A stretch of DNA of 64,000 nucleotides from Rhizophagus irregularis (taxonomy: Eukaryota > Glomeromycota > Glomeromycetes > Glomerales > Glomeraceae): NCBI RefSeq assembly GCF_026210795.1, contig NC_089437.1, forward strand, positions 1,364,001 through 1,428,000. Direction: 5' to 3'. Every line of letters begins with the position of its first letter. The first letter of the stretch is position 1. Both the position numbers and the translations under genes were made by a program. This document shows, one piece after another, positions 1 through 11,399 of the stretch. Under the pieces are notes generated by a model. That model worked only from the letters and a program-made list of their open reading frames with translations. It was not told the DNA's origin and ran no database searches.

Positions 1-2592
1 AAAAAATAATTCTGGGAAAATAAAAAAAAAATGATTAAGGGGAATTGAAAAAAAAATTCAAATAGTTAGGGAGAGAAATATTTATATTATTTATAATCAG
101 GGGGCTTTTTATTTACTAATATCAATTAGGCTTTTTATTTATCAATTGTGGCTTATTTTCATATTAATTATTTACTGACTATGTTATAAACTCCATATAC
201 TGTATAGTACGTTTAAAATATATTGTGCTCCTCAAGTTTACGTATATGGTATACCCTTAGATAACCTTATATAACCTTATATAATACTGACATCTCACAA
301 GTATTATTTGAAACTCACAAATTATTATTGGATACTTTAGGGGTAGTGCTAAAACGAAAAAGTTAACTTTTTTACAATTCAAATAAAAATTTTACTTGAA
401 TACCAAAATTATGAAAGTACAAAAAAATTTATTTTCTTCTAGTCACATTATTGGTCTGACAGATTTTTAAATAATAATTCTTGTTTACATATCTTGAAAG
501 AGTTTTCGTTTGTTATTAAATAATAGTAACAAAAAATCTCTAACGTATAATAATCGAGTGGCTTTATGATTTTATTTAAAGCTAAGCATCAATTATGAAA
601 TTTAGTTGATAAATAAATAAAACAAGTATGTGAAAATTTGGACTTTCGTATACAGCTTATACAGCTTCAGGCGCAATCAAATAGCCACATGCGTTAAACA
701 GCCACTTTCTATATTTATACTGTGCTTACAGAAGAGTACATCTAGGCAGGGTATAAAACAAACCTTACAAATACAATTTGCTCCGAACAATGAGTTACAT
801 TAAATCCGTCACTTAATTTTTTTTTGGTGATATTCAACAGAAGAAATATATTCAGGGTTTATTGATATTGTGGCTAAATTTGGCCAGAATTAATGATAAA
901 TCTGCAGATCATTTAAAGAATTTACGTCATGTGATGCAATGGTATGAAAATAAAGGATCGTGCTATGCATACTGAAAATAAAAACCTGGTGTGAAATAAT
1001 CATTCCGATTCTCTGGAAATATTTGAGAGAAGCCATTACTATTAATGTAATCATTTTGTATTTATCAGATGTATTAAAAAATAATTTAAAGAATCAATTT
1101 GTAAAAAATTCTTATTAAAGATCTTTATTTAATTTTTATAAATATTTAAATTTTAAATTTTAATTACATTTCTACATTTCTACATTTTTTATCAATTAAA
1201 ATACAAGAATAAGATACCTTTATCAGTTTAATAATACATCTCAAATACAATACTTGTACCAATAATTCGGATTAGGAAGATAAAAATAGGTTAAATTGAT
1301 CAAAACGCCTAATTAATGTTTGTTTTTTAATTACATATTTGACTACTAATGGCGAATCATTTTGTGAAATTCTTTAAAATTCATTGATTAATTAAATATG
1401 CAAACAATATACAATATTTTAGGACGACAAAGAAACCCATTACAAAATCACTATTAGTTAGTAGGGCTAATGAATTGTATGGGAAATTTTTTATATAATT
1501 ACATAATTGATGAAAATTATTAGTATTTATTCAAATTATTTTTATTTAATCTAGTGCATATGTAGAAAAATAATAAATATAAATAAATAAAAGATAATAC
1601 CATGATAGAGTCTATTGTTTTATTAAAAAAGAATTCCTTTTAATAATCATAAATTGGACTTTCAAAATATAAATAAATATAATAATTATTTCAACTGGTT
1701 CATCCTTCGATGTGGATCAAATGGTCTACTGCAATTACTACATTTTTTTTATTCTTATTCATATTCATTTTTACGTTATATTTTGGCTATAAATTAAAAT
1801 TATCTAATAAATTATAATTAGTTAATAGTATTAAAAACATCAATTTAATAAAAGTGGTTTAGTAAAAATGTAGGAAAAAAATATTAAAGAATAATCTATA
1901 TGTTATATGTAAATAGAATTACTAGGAATATTATAAAGTAATTATTATAAAAAAAATATTAAATATTATTAAAATGGTTTATATAACAAATATTTTTTTA
2001 TAAATCGAAAATATGGGGATTATACATGAAAAATTATAAAGTATTATTTTACAGTTACATACAATTAGTATACAATTTAATACGTTTTATTTACATATTT
2101 AATTTTTATTTTACTATTAATATTTTAATATACGATTTATATTCTATTTTTAAATTTTTAGCAAACTTACAAAGTACAACAATACTAGTCCTATAAGGAA
2201 TATTGAATAAAAATAGTTATTTGATAGTTTTCCATAACTGTATTAAAATTGATCAAAGATCGATATTTCTCATTTTAGTTTCTAATCAATTACAGTAATA
2301 TTGTTATTGCAAAATTTTGCAATTTATTATTCGTTCCGCAAAATTTTGTTTATTGATAAAAATTCTTAATATTTAAACTCTAAAACAAGTAGTACGCTTA
2401 CCATAAGGGAATAATAATATATAAAGTTCATGAATACATTATAACAAGTAAAAAGTATACGAAATATATTTATGTAAGCACATAAGTGAAATACAAATTA
2501 TCATTTTTAGCAAAATTAAAGTGTATACATCAAAGTTAAATTTAGCATAATCATGAATGTAAATCTCTATAAACTCGAAATAATATTCTAGT
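1..2592. other. AT-rich intergenic DNA
   Basis: No gene could be supported on either strand. Short poly-A and poly-T runs and scattered stops fill the stretch. One stop-free stretch at about 799-975 (+) reads like protein but has no ATG and no recognisable family, so it may be a decayed exon. Nothing else is seen up to the 3' end of the BTB-TLDc gene. Confidence 0.6.
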
Positions 2593-4117
2593 TTAATTTT
2601 TAGTAATAATTTGAAATACTTCATAATCCTCTATTGTAAATTTATCATCATCTCTAATCTTTTTCTCATAATACAGTTTTTTAGAGTATAAATGATCATA
2701 ATCATTATATATATTTGACCCCCATGTCATAAGATCGTCACCAAAAAATATTCCATGATTAAGGACACGATTATTTATAGTGTGATCTATATCTTTTACA
2801 TTACTTAAAATTGCGTTTTTTAAATTACACTTACTCTTAAAGGAAAAAATAAAACTATGCATAGTTTGATGATAACTTCCAGAAGGTGTCCATGTTAAAG
2901 GATTATATCCACCAAGAATTTCATCTGTTCCTTTTACTTTAATAAATGTAATTGTATTAGATTTATTATCACACAATTCATGAAATTTTGTAGGAGTAAA
3001 TCCATCTCTGCTTCCTCTTAATATCAATTTAAATTTGTATGGTAAATATAACTCTCTCAAATATGAATATTTACTATTATAATCCACATTATTAATCCAT
3101 CTAAAAATAATCGAAATTATATTCAAATTAACAATTTTTGTATCAATAATTTCATCAATTTTTATATTTCTGGGAAGCAAAATGTTATTATCACTTGGTT
3201 CACTGTCAGGATTCATATAAGAACTTAACAAACTTTCAAAAAGTTGTTGATCAAGTAATTTTTTATAAGGATATATTTTACATAAGAAATCTTTAGGTGA
3301 TAAACTATAAAATCTAATCAAAGGTATACAGTGCTGTAAAGTATTTTTTATTGTTTTAAAATCATCATCTGTCCATTTATCAAGAGGTTTTGAAACAATG
3401 GTTTGATTTTTTGCAAGACCCCATTTTAATACATTTTCCCAAACTTCAATTTCTTTCATTTGTAAATCATCTCTTTTAATAAGTGAAACTAAAGATTTTT
3501 CTGGAAGTGAAGTAAAATCGAGTGAACTAAATACTTGCTCTGGAGTGTTTGCCATAATATCTGTACAACATTGTTGAAGTTCTAATAAATTACTGGATTG
3601 AAAACTTGTTCTATGTGTAAGTTCAAAATGTTGTTTAATCCACATGGATTTGTTTTCTATTAAATACTTTTGCAAATAATCAACTAATTCTTGAAGTTGC
3701 AATTGATCAGCAACAGCCAATAATTCCAAATTTTCTGAAACGTTTTGCCCATTTAACGAAAGAATGCCACCATAAATATACCTATGGTATATAACAAAAA
3801 AAAGAGTTATTGAATATAAATCAAGATTATGATACGTTAAATTAAATTTTTAAAAATTCTTACATTAAAATTATTTGAAAAATTTCTGGTGAGATTTTTG
3901 GTAATCTAATATGAGTTAAGACATTATCATTATTTTTCTTATTTGTCGCTATAGTTCTTCTTAGATACGGAGAACGATAACATAATATATTCGTATGAGC
4001 ATGAAATATTTTTACGTTAGGATCTTCTCCAACTTCAATTGCAATATCATAATATTCATCATCTTTTAATAATTCAATAAGATTTTGACTTAATTTCGAA
4101 AAAAATTGAGTAGACAT
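2593..4117 (-). CDS. BTB/BACK/TLDc domain protein, intact, two exons
   Basis: Exon 1 is 4117-3864 and exon 2 is 3781-2593, joined across an 82-bp intron (GTAAGA donor, CATAG acceptor) into 480 residues. The N-terminal BTB/POZ domain (about residues 20-125) includes DDEYYDIAIEVGEDP, a typical dimerisation and cullin-3 adaptor fold. A BACK-like helical region follows (about 125-240), then a C-terminal TLDc domain (about 320-478) with RGSRDGFTP and KGTDEILGGYNP. The architecture is that of the very large BTB-TLDc family of Rhizophagus. By family it may act as a substrate adaptor or in stress signalling, but the substrate is unknown. It is divergently placed from the kinase at 7928, and the same pair recurs at 29687-46100. 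The start is the first ATG, and the same N-terminus is found in the other copies. Confidence 0.9.
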
Positions 4118-4380
4118 TTTTTTTTTTTATGTCGTAAATTAAACAATTTGAATGAAATTTATAAGTTAATGTAGTGTAACCGTTAACTGTTAACTGCTAA
4201 CTAAATCTTCTGTACGACTTAAAAATTTCGGCTAAATGATTTTCATTATTTTTAATTATTTTCACATGTTTCATGAAACTTTTTTTTTTAATACATTATT
4301 GAATACAGTTTTTTAAATTTAGACGGACCAAAAATTCGGGTCAGAAAGAAGCTGAAAGAAAAATATTTTATGCATTATAT
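4118..4380. other. 5' flank of BTB gene shared with second copy
   Basis: This leader matches 38646-38880 on the far side of the retrotransposon in the second BTB/kinase block (for example the shared TTTGAATGAAATTTATA and GTGTAACCGTTAA strings). It therefore belongs to the ancestral intergenic region and probably contains the promoter of the BTB gene. No specific factor site was identified. Confidence 0.6.
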
Positions 4381-4389
4381 TAAATAAAA

Positions 4390-6627
4390 GGATTAATTTT
4401 ACATTCACCTCCGGTGAATTTCACCTTGATCTGCAAATTATTAAAATTTTTAATTTTACCCTGGTGAAATTCACCAGGTGATTTTGTACTACATACTTTT
4501 ACACGTTAGTTTTGAAAATAGATTTATTTATTTTTTTTGCTTGCTTTTTGCTAACATCGTCTTCTTCAGATAACAATAATTTCAAATAGTTTCAAGGAAT
4601 TTAAGGTAAGATTTGCTTTCTTACTGTTTTATTGTTATTGTTTTTTTATTACTAAACAGTAGTTACAGTACTAATCAGTTTTTTATTCTTTTTATTCTCT
4701 ATATCATTCCCTTTGCTTCCTCTTTGTTTTATCATCACTTTCTTATCACTTTCACCTTGTTTCTTTTATACTTTTATTATTACTTTCGCTCCTTCATTAT
4801 CCCTTCTTTCCTTTTACATTCTTTCATCATCATTATCGCTTTCTCATCATCTATTTCGTCCCTTTACATTATTTCATCATTATTTTCGCTTCCTCATCAT
4901 CTATTTCGTCCCTTTACATTTTTTCATCATCATTTTCACTCCCTCATCGTCTATTTCGTCCCTTTACATTTTTTAATCATCATTTTCACTCTTTCATCAT
5001 CTATTTTATCTGTTTACGTTTTTTAATCATCATTTTCACTCCTTCATCATCTATTTTGTTTGTTTATGTTTTTTCATCATCATTTTCACTCCCTCATTAT
5101 CTATTTCGTCCCTTTACGTTATTTCATCATTATTTTCGCTCCCTCATCATCTATTTCGTCCCTTTACATTTTTTAATCATCATTTTTACTCCCTCATCAT
5201 CTATTTTGTTTGTTTACATTATTTCATCATTATTTTCGCTCCCTCATCATCTATTTCGTCCCTTTACATTTTTTCATCATCATTTTCACTTCATCATCTA
5301 TTTTGTCTGTTTACGTTTTTTTATCATTATTTTCACTCCCTCATCATCTATTTTGTTTGTTTACGTTTTTTCATCATCATTTTCACTCCCTCACCATCTA
5401 TTTCGTCCCTTTACATTTTTTCATCATCATTTTCACTCCCTCATCTATTTTGTCTGTTTACGTTTTTTTATCATTATTTTCACTCCCTCATCATCTATTT
5501 TGTCTGTTTACGTTATTTCATCATTATTTTCGCTCCCTCATCATCTATTTCGCCCCTTTACATTTTTTCATCATCATTTTCACTCCCTCATCGTCTATTT
5601 CGTCCCTTTACATTTTTTAATCATCATTTTCACTCCTTCATCATCTATTTTATCTGTTTACGTTTTTTAATCGTCATTTTCACTCCTTCATCATCTATTT
5701 TGTTTGTTTATGTTTTTTCATCATCATTTTCACTCTCTCATCATCTATTTCGTCCCTTTACGTTATTTCATCATTACTTTCGCTCCCTCATCATCTATTT
5801 CGTCCCTTTACATTTTTTTCATCATCATTTTCACTCCTTCATCATCTATTTTGTTTGTTTACGTTTTTTCATCATCATTTTCACTCCCTCATCATCTATT
5901 TTGTCCCTTTACGTTTTTTCATCATCATTTTTACTCTCTCATCATCTATTTTGTTTCTTTACGTTTTTTCATCATCATTTTTACTCTCTCATCATCTATT
6001 TTGTTTGTTTATGTTTTTTCATCATCTATTTCGTCCCTTTATGTTTTTTCATCATCATTTTTACTCTCTCATCATCTATTTTGTTTCTTTACGTGTTTTC
6101 ATCATCATTTTCACTCCTTTATTATCTATTTTGTTTGTTTATGTTTTTTCATCATCATTTTCACTCCCTCATTATCTATTTTATCTGTTTACGTTGTTTA
6201 ATCATCATTTTCACTCCCTCATCATCTATTTTGTTTGTTTACGTTTTTTCATCATCATTTTCACTCCCTCATCATCTATTTTGTTTCTTTACATGTTTTC
6301 ATCATATTTTCGTTTCTTTATCATTACTTTTGCTCTCTTATCATCATTTTCACTCTTTTTACATTTTCATTATTATTTTCATTCTTTTATCACTACCTTC
6401 ACTCCTTCATTATCTATTCAAGTTTATTAAATCATTTGATTATTTAACAATTAGTACCAATAATGTATTATACTGTATATATGCATTGTGTTATAATTAG
6501 AGATGTTAAAAATTAAAAATTGTACTTTGTTCAAAAACGAGTTTTAATAAAAATAATTATAAATCACATGATCCGGTAAAAAATCACCTCCGGTGAATTT
6601 CACCTCTGGTGAGCGTTAAAATGATCC
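4390..6627. mobile_element. Non-autonomous Mutator-like element carrying a minisatellite
   Basis: The element is 2238 bp. It is bounded by a perfect 9-bp direct repeat, TAAATAAAA (4381-4389 and 6628-6636), the target-site size of Mutator-like elements. Its ends are imperfect inverted repeats: left begins GGATTAATTTTACATTC and the right end read inward begins GGATCATTTTAACGCTC, followed by CACC/GGTGA palindromes. Both ends carry the CCTCCGGTGAATTTCACC motif (from 4408 and 6587). The duplicated BTB/kinase block at 38646-39297 lacks the insertion, giving an empty site. No transposase is encoded; the interior is mainly the 50-bp minisatellite. The MULE assignment rests on TSD length and end structure, not on protein. 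Confidence 0.75.
4785..6420. repeat. 50-bp pyrimidine-rich minisatellite, about 33 copies
   Basis: Tandem units of about 50 bp (49-51) are built from TCATCTATTT, a variable TCGTCCCTTTAC or TGTTTGTTTACG block, TTTTTTCATCATCATTTT and CACTCCCTCA. The unit is not a multiple of three and its + strand has almost no stops, so all three forward frames stay open for long runs and repeat the same Phe/Ile/Ser-rich peptide. The edges (4700-4790 and 6300-6420) are degenerate copies. The array lies wholly inside the Mutator-like element. The long reading frames are therefore treated as a by-product of repeat composition, not genes. Confidence 0.9.
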
Positions 6628-6719
6628 TAAATAAAATATATTATTAAATTTATGCGAACCTTTTAAATATCTGGACGACTATATCTAACGGATGTGATTA
6701 CTAGTTATTGGAAAACCCC

Positions 6720-7230
6720 AAAAAAAATCACCAACAAACGTTTCACCGAAAGGGTTATTTCACCAACAAATGTTTCACCGACAATCATTTCACCGACATA
6801 AAAAATAAATATTGAATATGAGATATTTTATTATAAAAACTTTTTTGGATATTTAGTTTAGATCTAATAAGTATTGATACTTACTTCCATCTTAGATGGG
6901 CTAGTAGATAGAATAACATATCTATTGCATTTTTTTTATTTTTTTTATATATGTTATTATAAATTTCATTAAAATAATAAAACTATTGTGAAAAGTATGT
7001 GCTATTCCCCTAAGGAAATCTATAATAGTAGTTTTTTGTATTTTATTAAATCTAACTAAGAATACGTGTTACTAACAAAAAATTCCCTATTTCATATAAA
7101 GATATTGTATATTTAATTTTATATATGTCAGTGAAACGTTTGTCGGTGAAATAACCCTGTTCGGCCTGTTGGTGAAACGTATGTCGGTGAAATGTTTGTC
7201 GGTGAAGTAATTGTCGGTGAGTTAAACGCG
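6720..7230. mobile_element. MITE-like element with TTTCACCGAC-type repeat ends
   Basis: The left end (6727-6801) and right end (7128-7213) are inverted relative to each other. Each consists of several tandem copies of a short motif (TTTCACCGACA on the left, TGTCGGTGAAA on the right). About 330 bp of AT-rich DNA lies between, with no coding potential. Relative to the second BTB/kinase block (38930-38945) roughly 0.5 kb is inserted here. The exact ends and target duplication are uncertain; GGAAAA occurs on both sides. It is probably a non-autonomous foldback element. Confidence 0.6.
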
Positions 7231-7410
7231 ACCCGGAAAAGGGAAAAAATGGACAAAAATTTAGTTGATTTCGAATAGTATCTATAAACAACATTTTTCT
7301 TTTTAAGACAATATTAATAAACAAAAATTAGTGAATTGTACCAACTACCAAATCAGAGAAATACAAATACAGTAACTGGTAAGTATAAAACTATGCAAGA
7401 ACGAACAAGA

Positions 7411-7945
7411 ATGAATTATGAAGTAAACATAACGATTCAATTTATTATATACACCTATTTAAGATTTTTTTTATTTATATATAAAAAATTTTTTTCTCAA
7501 AATGTTATATTTTAAAAAAATTTCTTCTTAATTTTCGGTTACACAATTTTTTAATTCACGTGATTAAGAAGATCGACTGTTTACGTAAATTTTGTGAAAC
7601 TCGGGAATTTTATTTCCGTTCATCGTTTCATGTTTTAAAATTGTATTTTAAAATTTTAAAAATTTTATTCACAGTATTATGGCTACTATTCGAAAAGGAA
7701 TGAATTAGGAAGTAACCATAACGATTCAATTTATTATATACACCTATTTAAGATTTTTTTATTTATATATAAAAAATTTTTTTCTCAAAATGTTATATTA
7801 TTAATTCACGTGATTAAGAAGATCGAATGTTTACGTAAATTTTGTGAAACTCGGGAATTTTATTTCCGTTCATCGTTTCATGTTTTAAAATTGTATTTTA
7901 AAATTTTAAAAATTTTATCACAGTATTATGGCTACTATTCGAAAA
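7411..7945 (+). repeat. Tandem duplication of the kinase gene leader
   Basis: Copy A (7411-7699) and copy B (7700-7945) are nearly identical. They cover the 5' flank, leader, start codon and first six codons of the kinase gene. Copy B lacks about 40 bp present in copy A. The corresponding leader before the second kinase (39100-39297) is single, so the duplication is specific to this copy. Copy B drives the real start at 7928, while copy A ends in a 9-codon reading frame. Confidence 0.85.
7679..7708 (+). other. Nine-codon decoy ORF made by the leader duplication
   Basis: The start codon of leader copy A opens a reading frame identical to the first six kinase codons (MATIRK). It then runs into the duplication joint and stops at TAG. 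If transcription begins upstream of copy A it would act as an upstream ORF 219 nt before the true start. Its effect is inferred only. Confidence 0.5.
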
Positions 7946-10043
7946 GAAATAGTTAAAGTTGCAATTAATAGAGCATATGCATTATTAGACTTTAATATTC
8001 AAAATAATATAGAAAAACAACATGTATTTAAAATACAAACTGTTCTTGCTGAAAAATCTCTTACAAAGGATGAAAAATCATATGCAGTAAAAGACTTAAA
8101 TAACGCTCTTGATTATTTTAAAATTGTTAATAATCAAGGAACAAAAAGAATTTGTGAAAATTGTCATGATGAATGTTTAGCTATATTATATTGTGAACAT
8201 TGTATTCGAAATTATTTAAAAGAAAATTTTTCAAACTGGACATCTGGAAATAATGATATTGATAATTTAATACAACAATGTCAAATAAAAGCACTTAGTC
8301 CAGCTATGATAGTAGAATGGATTCCTTATAATAATTTGCAAAATATTAAATACTTAACTAAAGGTGGATGTTCTGAAATTTATACAGCACTTTGGATTGA
8401 TGGAAATTATGAAGAATGGGATCCAAAAGAAAAACAATTAAAAAGATGTGGACGGATAAATGTAGTGCTCAAAAAATTAGAAAATGTTGAAAGTGCCAAT
8501 AAAAGTTGGTTTGATGAGGTATATATAGTAATTAAAAGTATTTTAAATTTTTTTTAAAAAATTTAATTGCAATTTCTTTTAATTTTTGTAGGGTATATCT
8601 CATTTACACATAAGTAGCAAAACTTCCCTTATAGTACGATGTTATGGTTTAACTCAAAATCCATTTAATGGAAATTATATGCTTGTAATGTATCCTATGA
8701 ATATAAATCTAAGAGAATATTTGCAACAAAATCATAATAAACTTACATGGAAAGAAGGAATTCAAATTATTTCTGATATAGTTACTACAGTTTCAATGAT
8801 TCACCAAGAGAACGCAATTCACAGAGATTTACATTCTGGAAATGTATTATTTAGCCAAATTAATCAAGGATTTTATGTCAGTGATCTTGGATTTTGTGGA
8901 CCAGCTAATATACCATTAGATAGTATATATGGTAATCTTTCATATATAGCACCTGAAGTTATTGTTAAAAAGAAATATTCTTTTGCATCTGATATTTATA
9001 GTATTGGCATGCTTATGTGGGAAATCTCATCTGGACAACCACCTTTTATTAAAAAACATGATTATGATCTTGCAATAAAAATAATAAATGGAATGAGACC
9101 AAAAATAATACCGGGCACTCCTTTAGAATATAAAGAATTAATGGAACAATGTTGGGATGCTAATCCTATGAAAAGACCTGATATTGGCACTCTTTTAAAT
9201 AAATTTAGAGATCTCCTTAGAGTATATACTCAAAATGAAAATGAACAAAGAATAATTAGTAAATTCATAAATATTAATAACTCTCAATTAAATACAAGAT
9301 TTAATGTAAATTCTAGCTCTACTAATAGTTCCTTTTTTGGAAGGTTTAGTGTAAGTTCTAGTAATTGGAATATTAGTAGTAGTAGAGTTTATAATTTTGA
9401 AAATTTACCTGAACCAAGAAATGCAACAAAAGGTAAGAATTCTTTATTGTGCAGTTTTAGTTTATACAATATAATATTAATTATTCATTTTATATATTTA
9501 GTAGAACAAGATGGTAATTATTAAAATATGTTTAACATATATTAATATTGTTATTTTTTTTTTACTATATTAACTTTATTTTTATAGCTTACCATAGTAT
9601 ACAATTTGATTTTGATTTACAAGATGGCATGATTATTGGTAAGATTATCAATTAATATATTATATATATTTTGTTCTATAATTCTAATTTGTAATCCATT
9701 TATTTTTAAAAAGTAGAAAAAAAATCTAATAAAAGAAGTTATTTTAATGGTAATAGATCGTTTTTTATAATAATTAATTACAATGCTGTAAATCAAATAA
9801 TCAATTTTCTTATTTATTACTATAAAATAGATGATGAAAAAGATTTAGCTTATAATTCTAATAAAAAAGTCAATTCAAATAATAATGAAGGTAATTATTA
9901 CTGAAATTTTCATATTTACTTTTTATCATTATTAATATAATTTTTTTTAAATTTTAGAAATACAATATCATGAAATTGGATATCAATATATGCAAAGAAC
10001 TTATGCTACGAGTAAGATGGATCTTAACTATTTATTAAATTAG
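7928..10043 (+). CDS. Tyrosine-kinase-like protein kinase with Cys-rich N-terminus, seven exons
   Basis: Exons 7928-8518, 8592-9432, 9502-9513, 9588-9638, 9717-9749, 9831-9890 and 9958-10043 join into 557 residues. All introns are 67-81 bp with GT..AG ends; the first is phase 0 and the other five are phase 1. The N-terminal region has a Cys cluster (C76, C79, C83, C89, C92) and an EWIPYNNL segment. The kinase domain follows: glycine loop KGGCSEIYTA (145-154), Lys182 in VVLKKL, HRDLHSGN (274-281), DLG (295-297, replacing DFG) and APE (317-319). The core catalytic residues are present, so activity is plausible. Exons 3-7 encode a low-complexity acidic/Asn-rich tail ending MDLNYLLN and are conserved at 45451-45983. 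The family is one of the large expanded Rhizophagus kinase groups; substrates are unknown. Confidence 0.88.
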
Positions 10044-10462
10044 GGTAATACCATTATTATTTTTGTTTGTGAATTTTTTATTATTTTATTTATTAGGATT
10101 ATTTAACAATATTTGCAAATTTTCTTAGTTTGTAATTTAAATAATTCATTTTATTTATTTATTAGTATAGTACAATATATTTATTATAGAATATGAATAA
10201 ATTTATAATTTAAACATTATTATAATATTTAATAAAAGTGTATATAGCGAATAGTTTTGTTAAAGTTCATCATATAAATATGGTAATACTAGGGAACGGA
10301 GACCGTTGTTAAATCTGGAGCGAAAATTTAATAAAATTACTTACCGACACACGTAATTACTTAATCGGACAACAGGGTATTTGTGAAACCGACACGTGTA
10401 GTATGATATGGTCCTTCGCTTCGTTCCGGATCAATGAATTATATTATAATTTTTGAATAGTG

Positions 10463-10809
10463 GATGACACCATTAGACATCCAATAAAGGATCTAAATGT
10501 TAATAAAAAAAATATTGAGAAATTATTTTTTTAAAAAAAAAATTCAACGCTAATTAATACTTCTTAATAAACTCAATTTAACTACGCTGAGATAATTAAA
10601 ATCGGATTATTTGTATCAAAAATTATAAGCTTTTAAAAATATGATTTTAATTCGGCTTTGGCCACATGATATTTTTAGCATAACATAATGGAAATTTAAA
10701 TAGTACTTAATTATGATTGGTTTAAATATAAAATCATATGATTTTAAGGTCATGTGATATATCATATAAGTGATAAAAGTGGATCTCTTAATTGTCTTAT
10801 GGTGTCATC
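10463..10809. mobile_element. Small TIR element (MITE)
   Basis: GATGACACCATTAGACA at 10463 is matched by its inverted partner GTCTTATGGTGTCATC ending at 10809, giving about 17-bp terminal inverted repeats around 347 bp of AT-rich DNA with no ORF. No convincing target duplication is visible, so the superfamily is unassigned. Confidence 0.5.
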
Positions 10810-11167
10810 GAACCAAGATGTAAATAATTTAAAATTTTAAAGCATGATAGCATGACGGAAATTTTACTATTTCGCAAATTTTTTGACATATCATTGAATT
10901 TGAGAATATACTGCTGACATTTAGCTAACTAATATTCAAATCTTAAATTACAAAAATTACCAAAGGCTGTAGCGTCATACCTTACATATGAATTAAGGTA
11001 TTTACAAAGCCTTATATTAATTATCATTAATACTATAATGATTAATTTTTGTCTATAGAAATATACACTTGAATAAACAAATAATATTTAGTAATATGAT
11101 AATTTATTAATGGTTTCCTTTTTAAACACTTCTTATTACCGATTATCTTTTAAAAATATTTTGGATA

Positions 11168-11399
11168 TTTAGAGCAACCGAATTCACACTCAATATATCA
11201 GATTATTATCTCTGATATAAAGTTTCTGTTGAAGTTCCACAGATAGAGAGGAATTTGGAATTATAAATTTTAACTCTCTTTCTTACGTTGATATCATGAT
11301 CGCGATTATTCTTCAAATACTAACTGAATGTTACGTAATGCTTGAGCTTGTGACCCTTTAAAAGTTACACTTAAGTTCGTACATATTGAGTGCTCTAAA
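11168..11399. mobile_element. Small TIR element with TA target (Tc1/mariner-type MITE)
   Basis: TTTAGAGCA at 11168 and its inverted partner TGCTCTAAA ending at 11399 bracket 232 bp, each flanked by TA. An ACTCAATAT block lies near each end in inverted orientation (11191-11199 and 11384-11392). TA duplication with short TIRs suggests a Tc1/mariner-type MITE; no transposase is present. Confidence 0.45.

Noticed and set aside
4785-6420. CRISPR-like array
   Set aside because: Units are contiguous with no unique spacers, and the genome is eukaryotic. It is a minisatellite.
4613-6500. Several overlapping + strand reading frames of 70-266 codons
   Set aside because: All are frames through the 50-bp minisatellite, with the same repeated peptide in every phase. 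Open length is explained by the stop-free unit.
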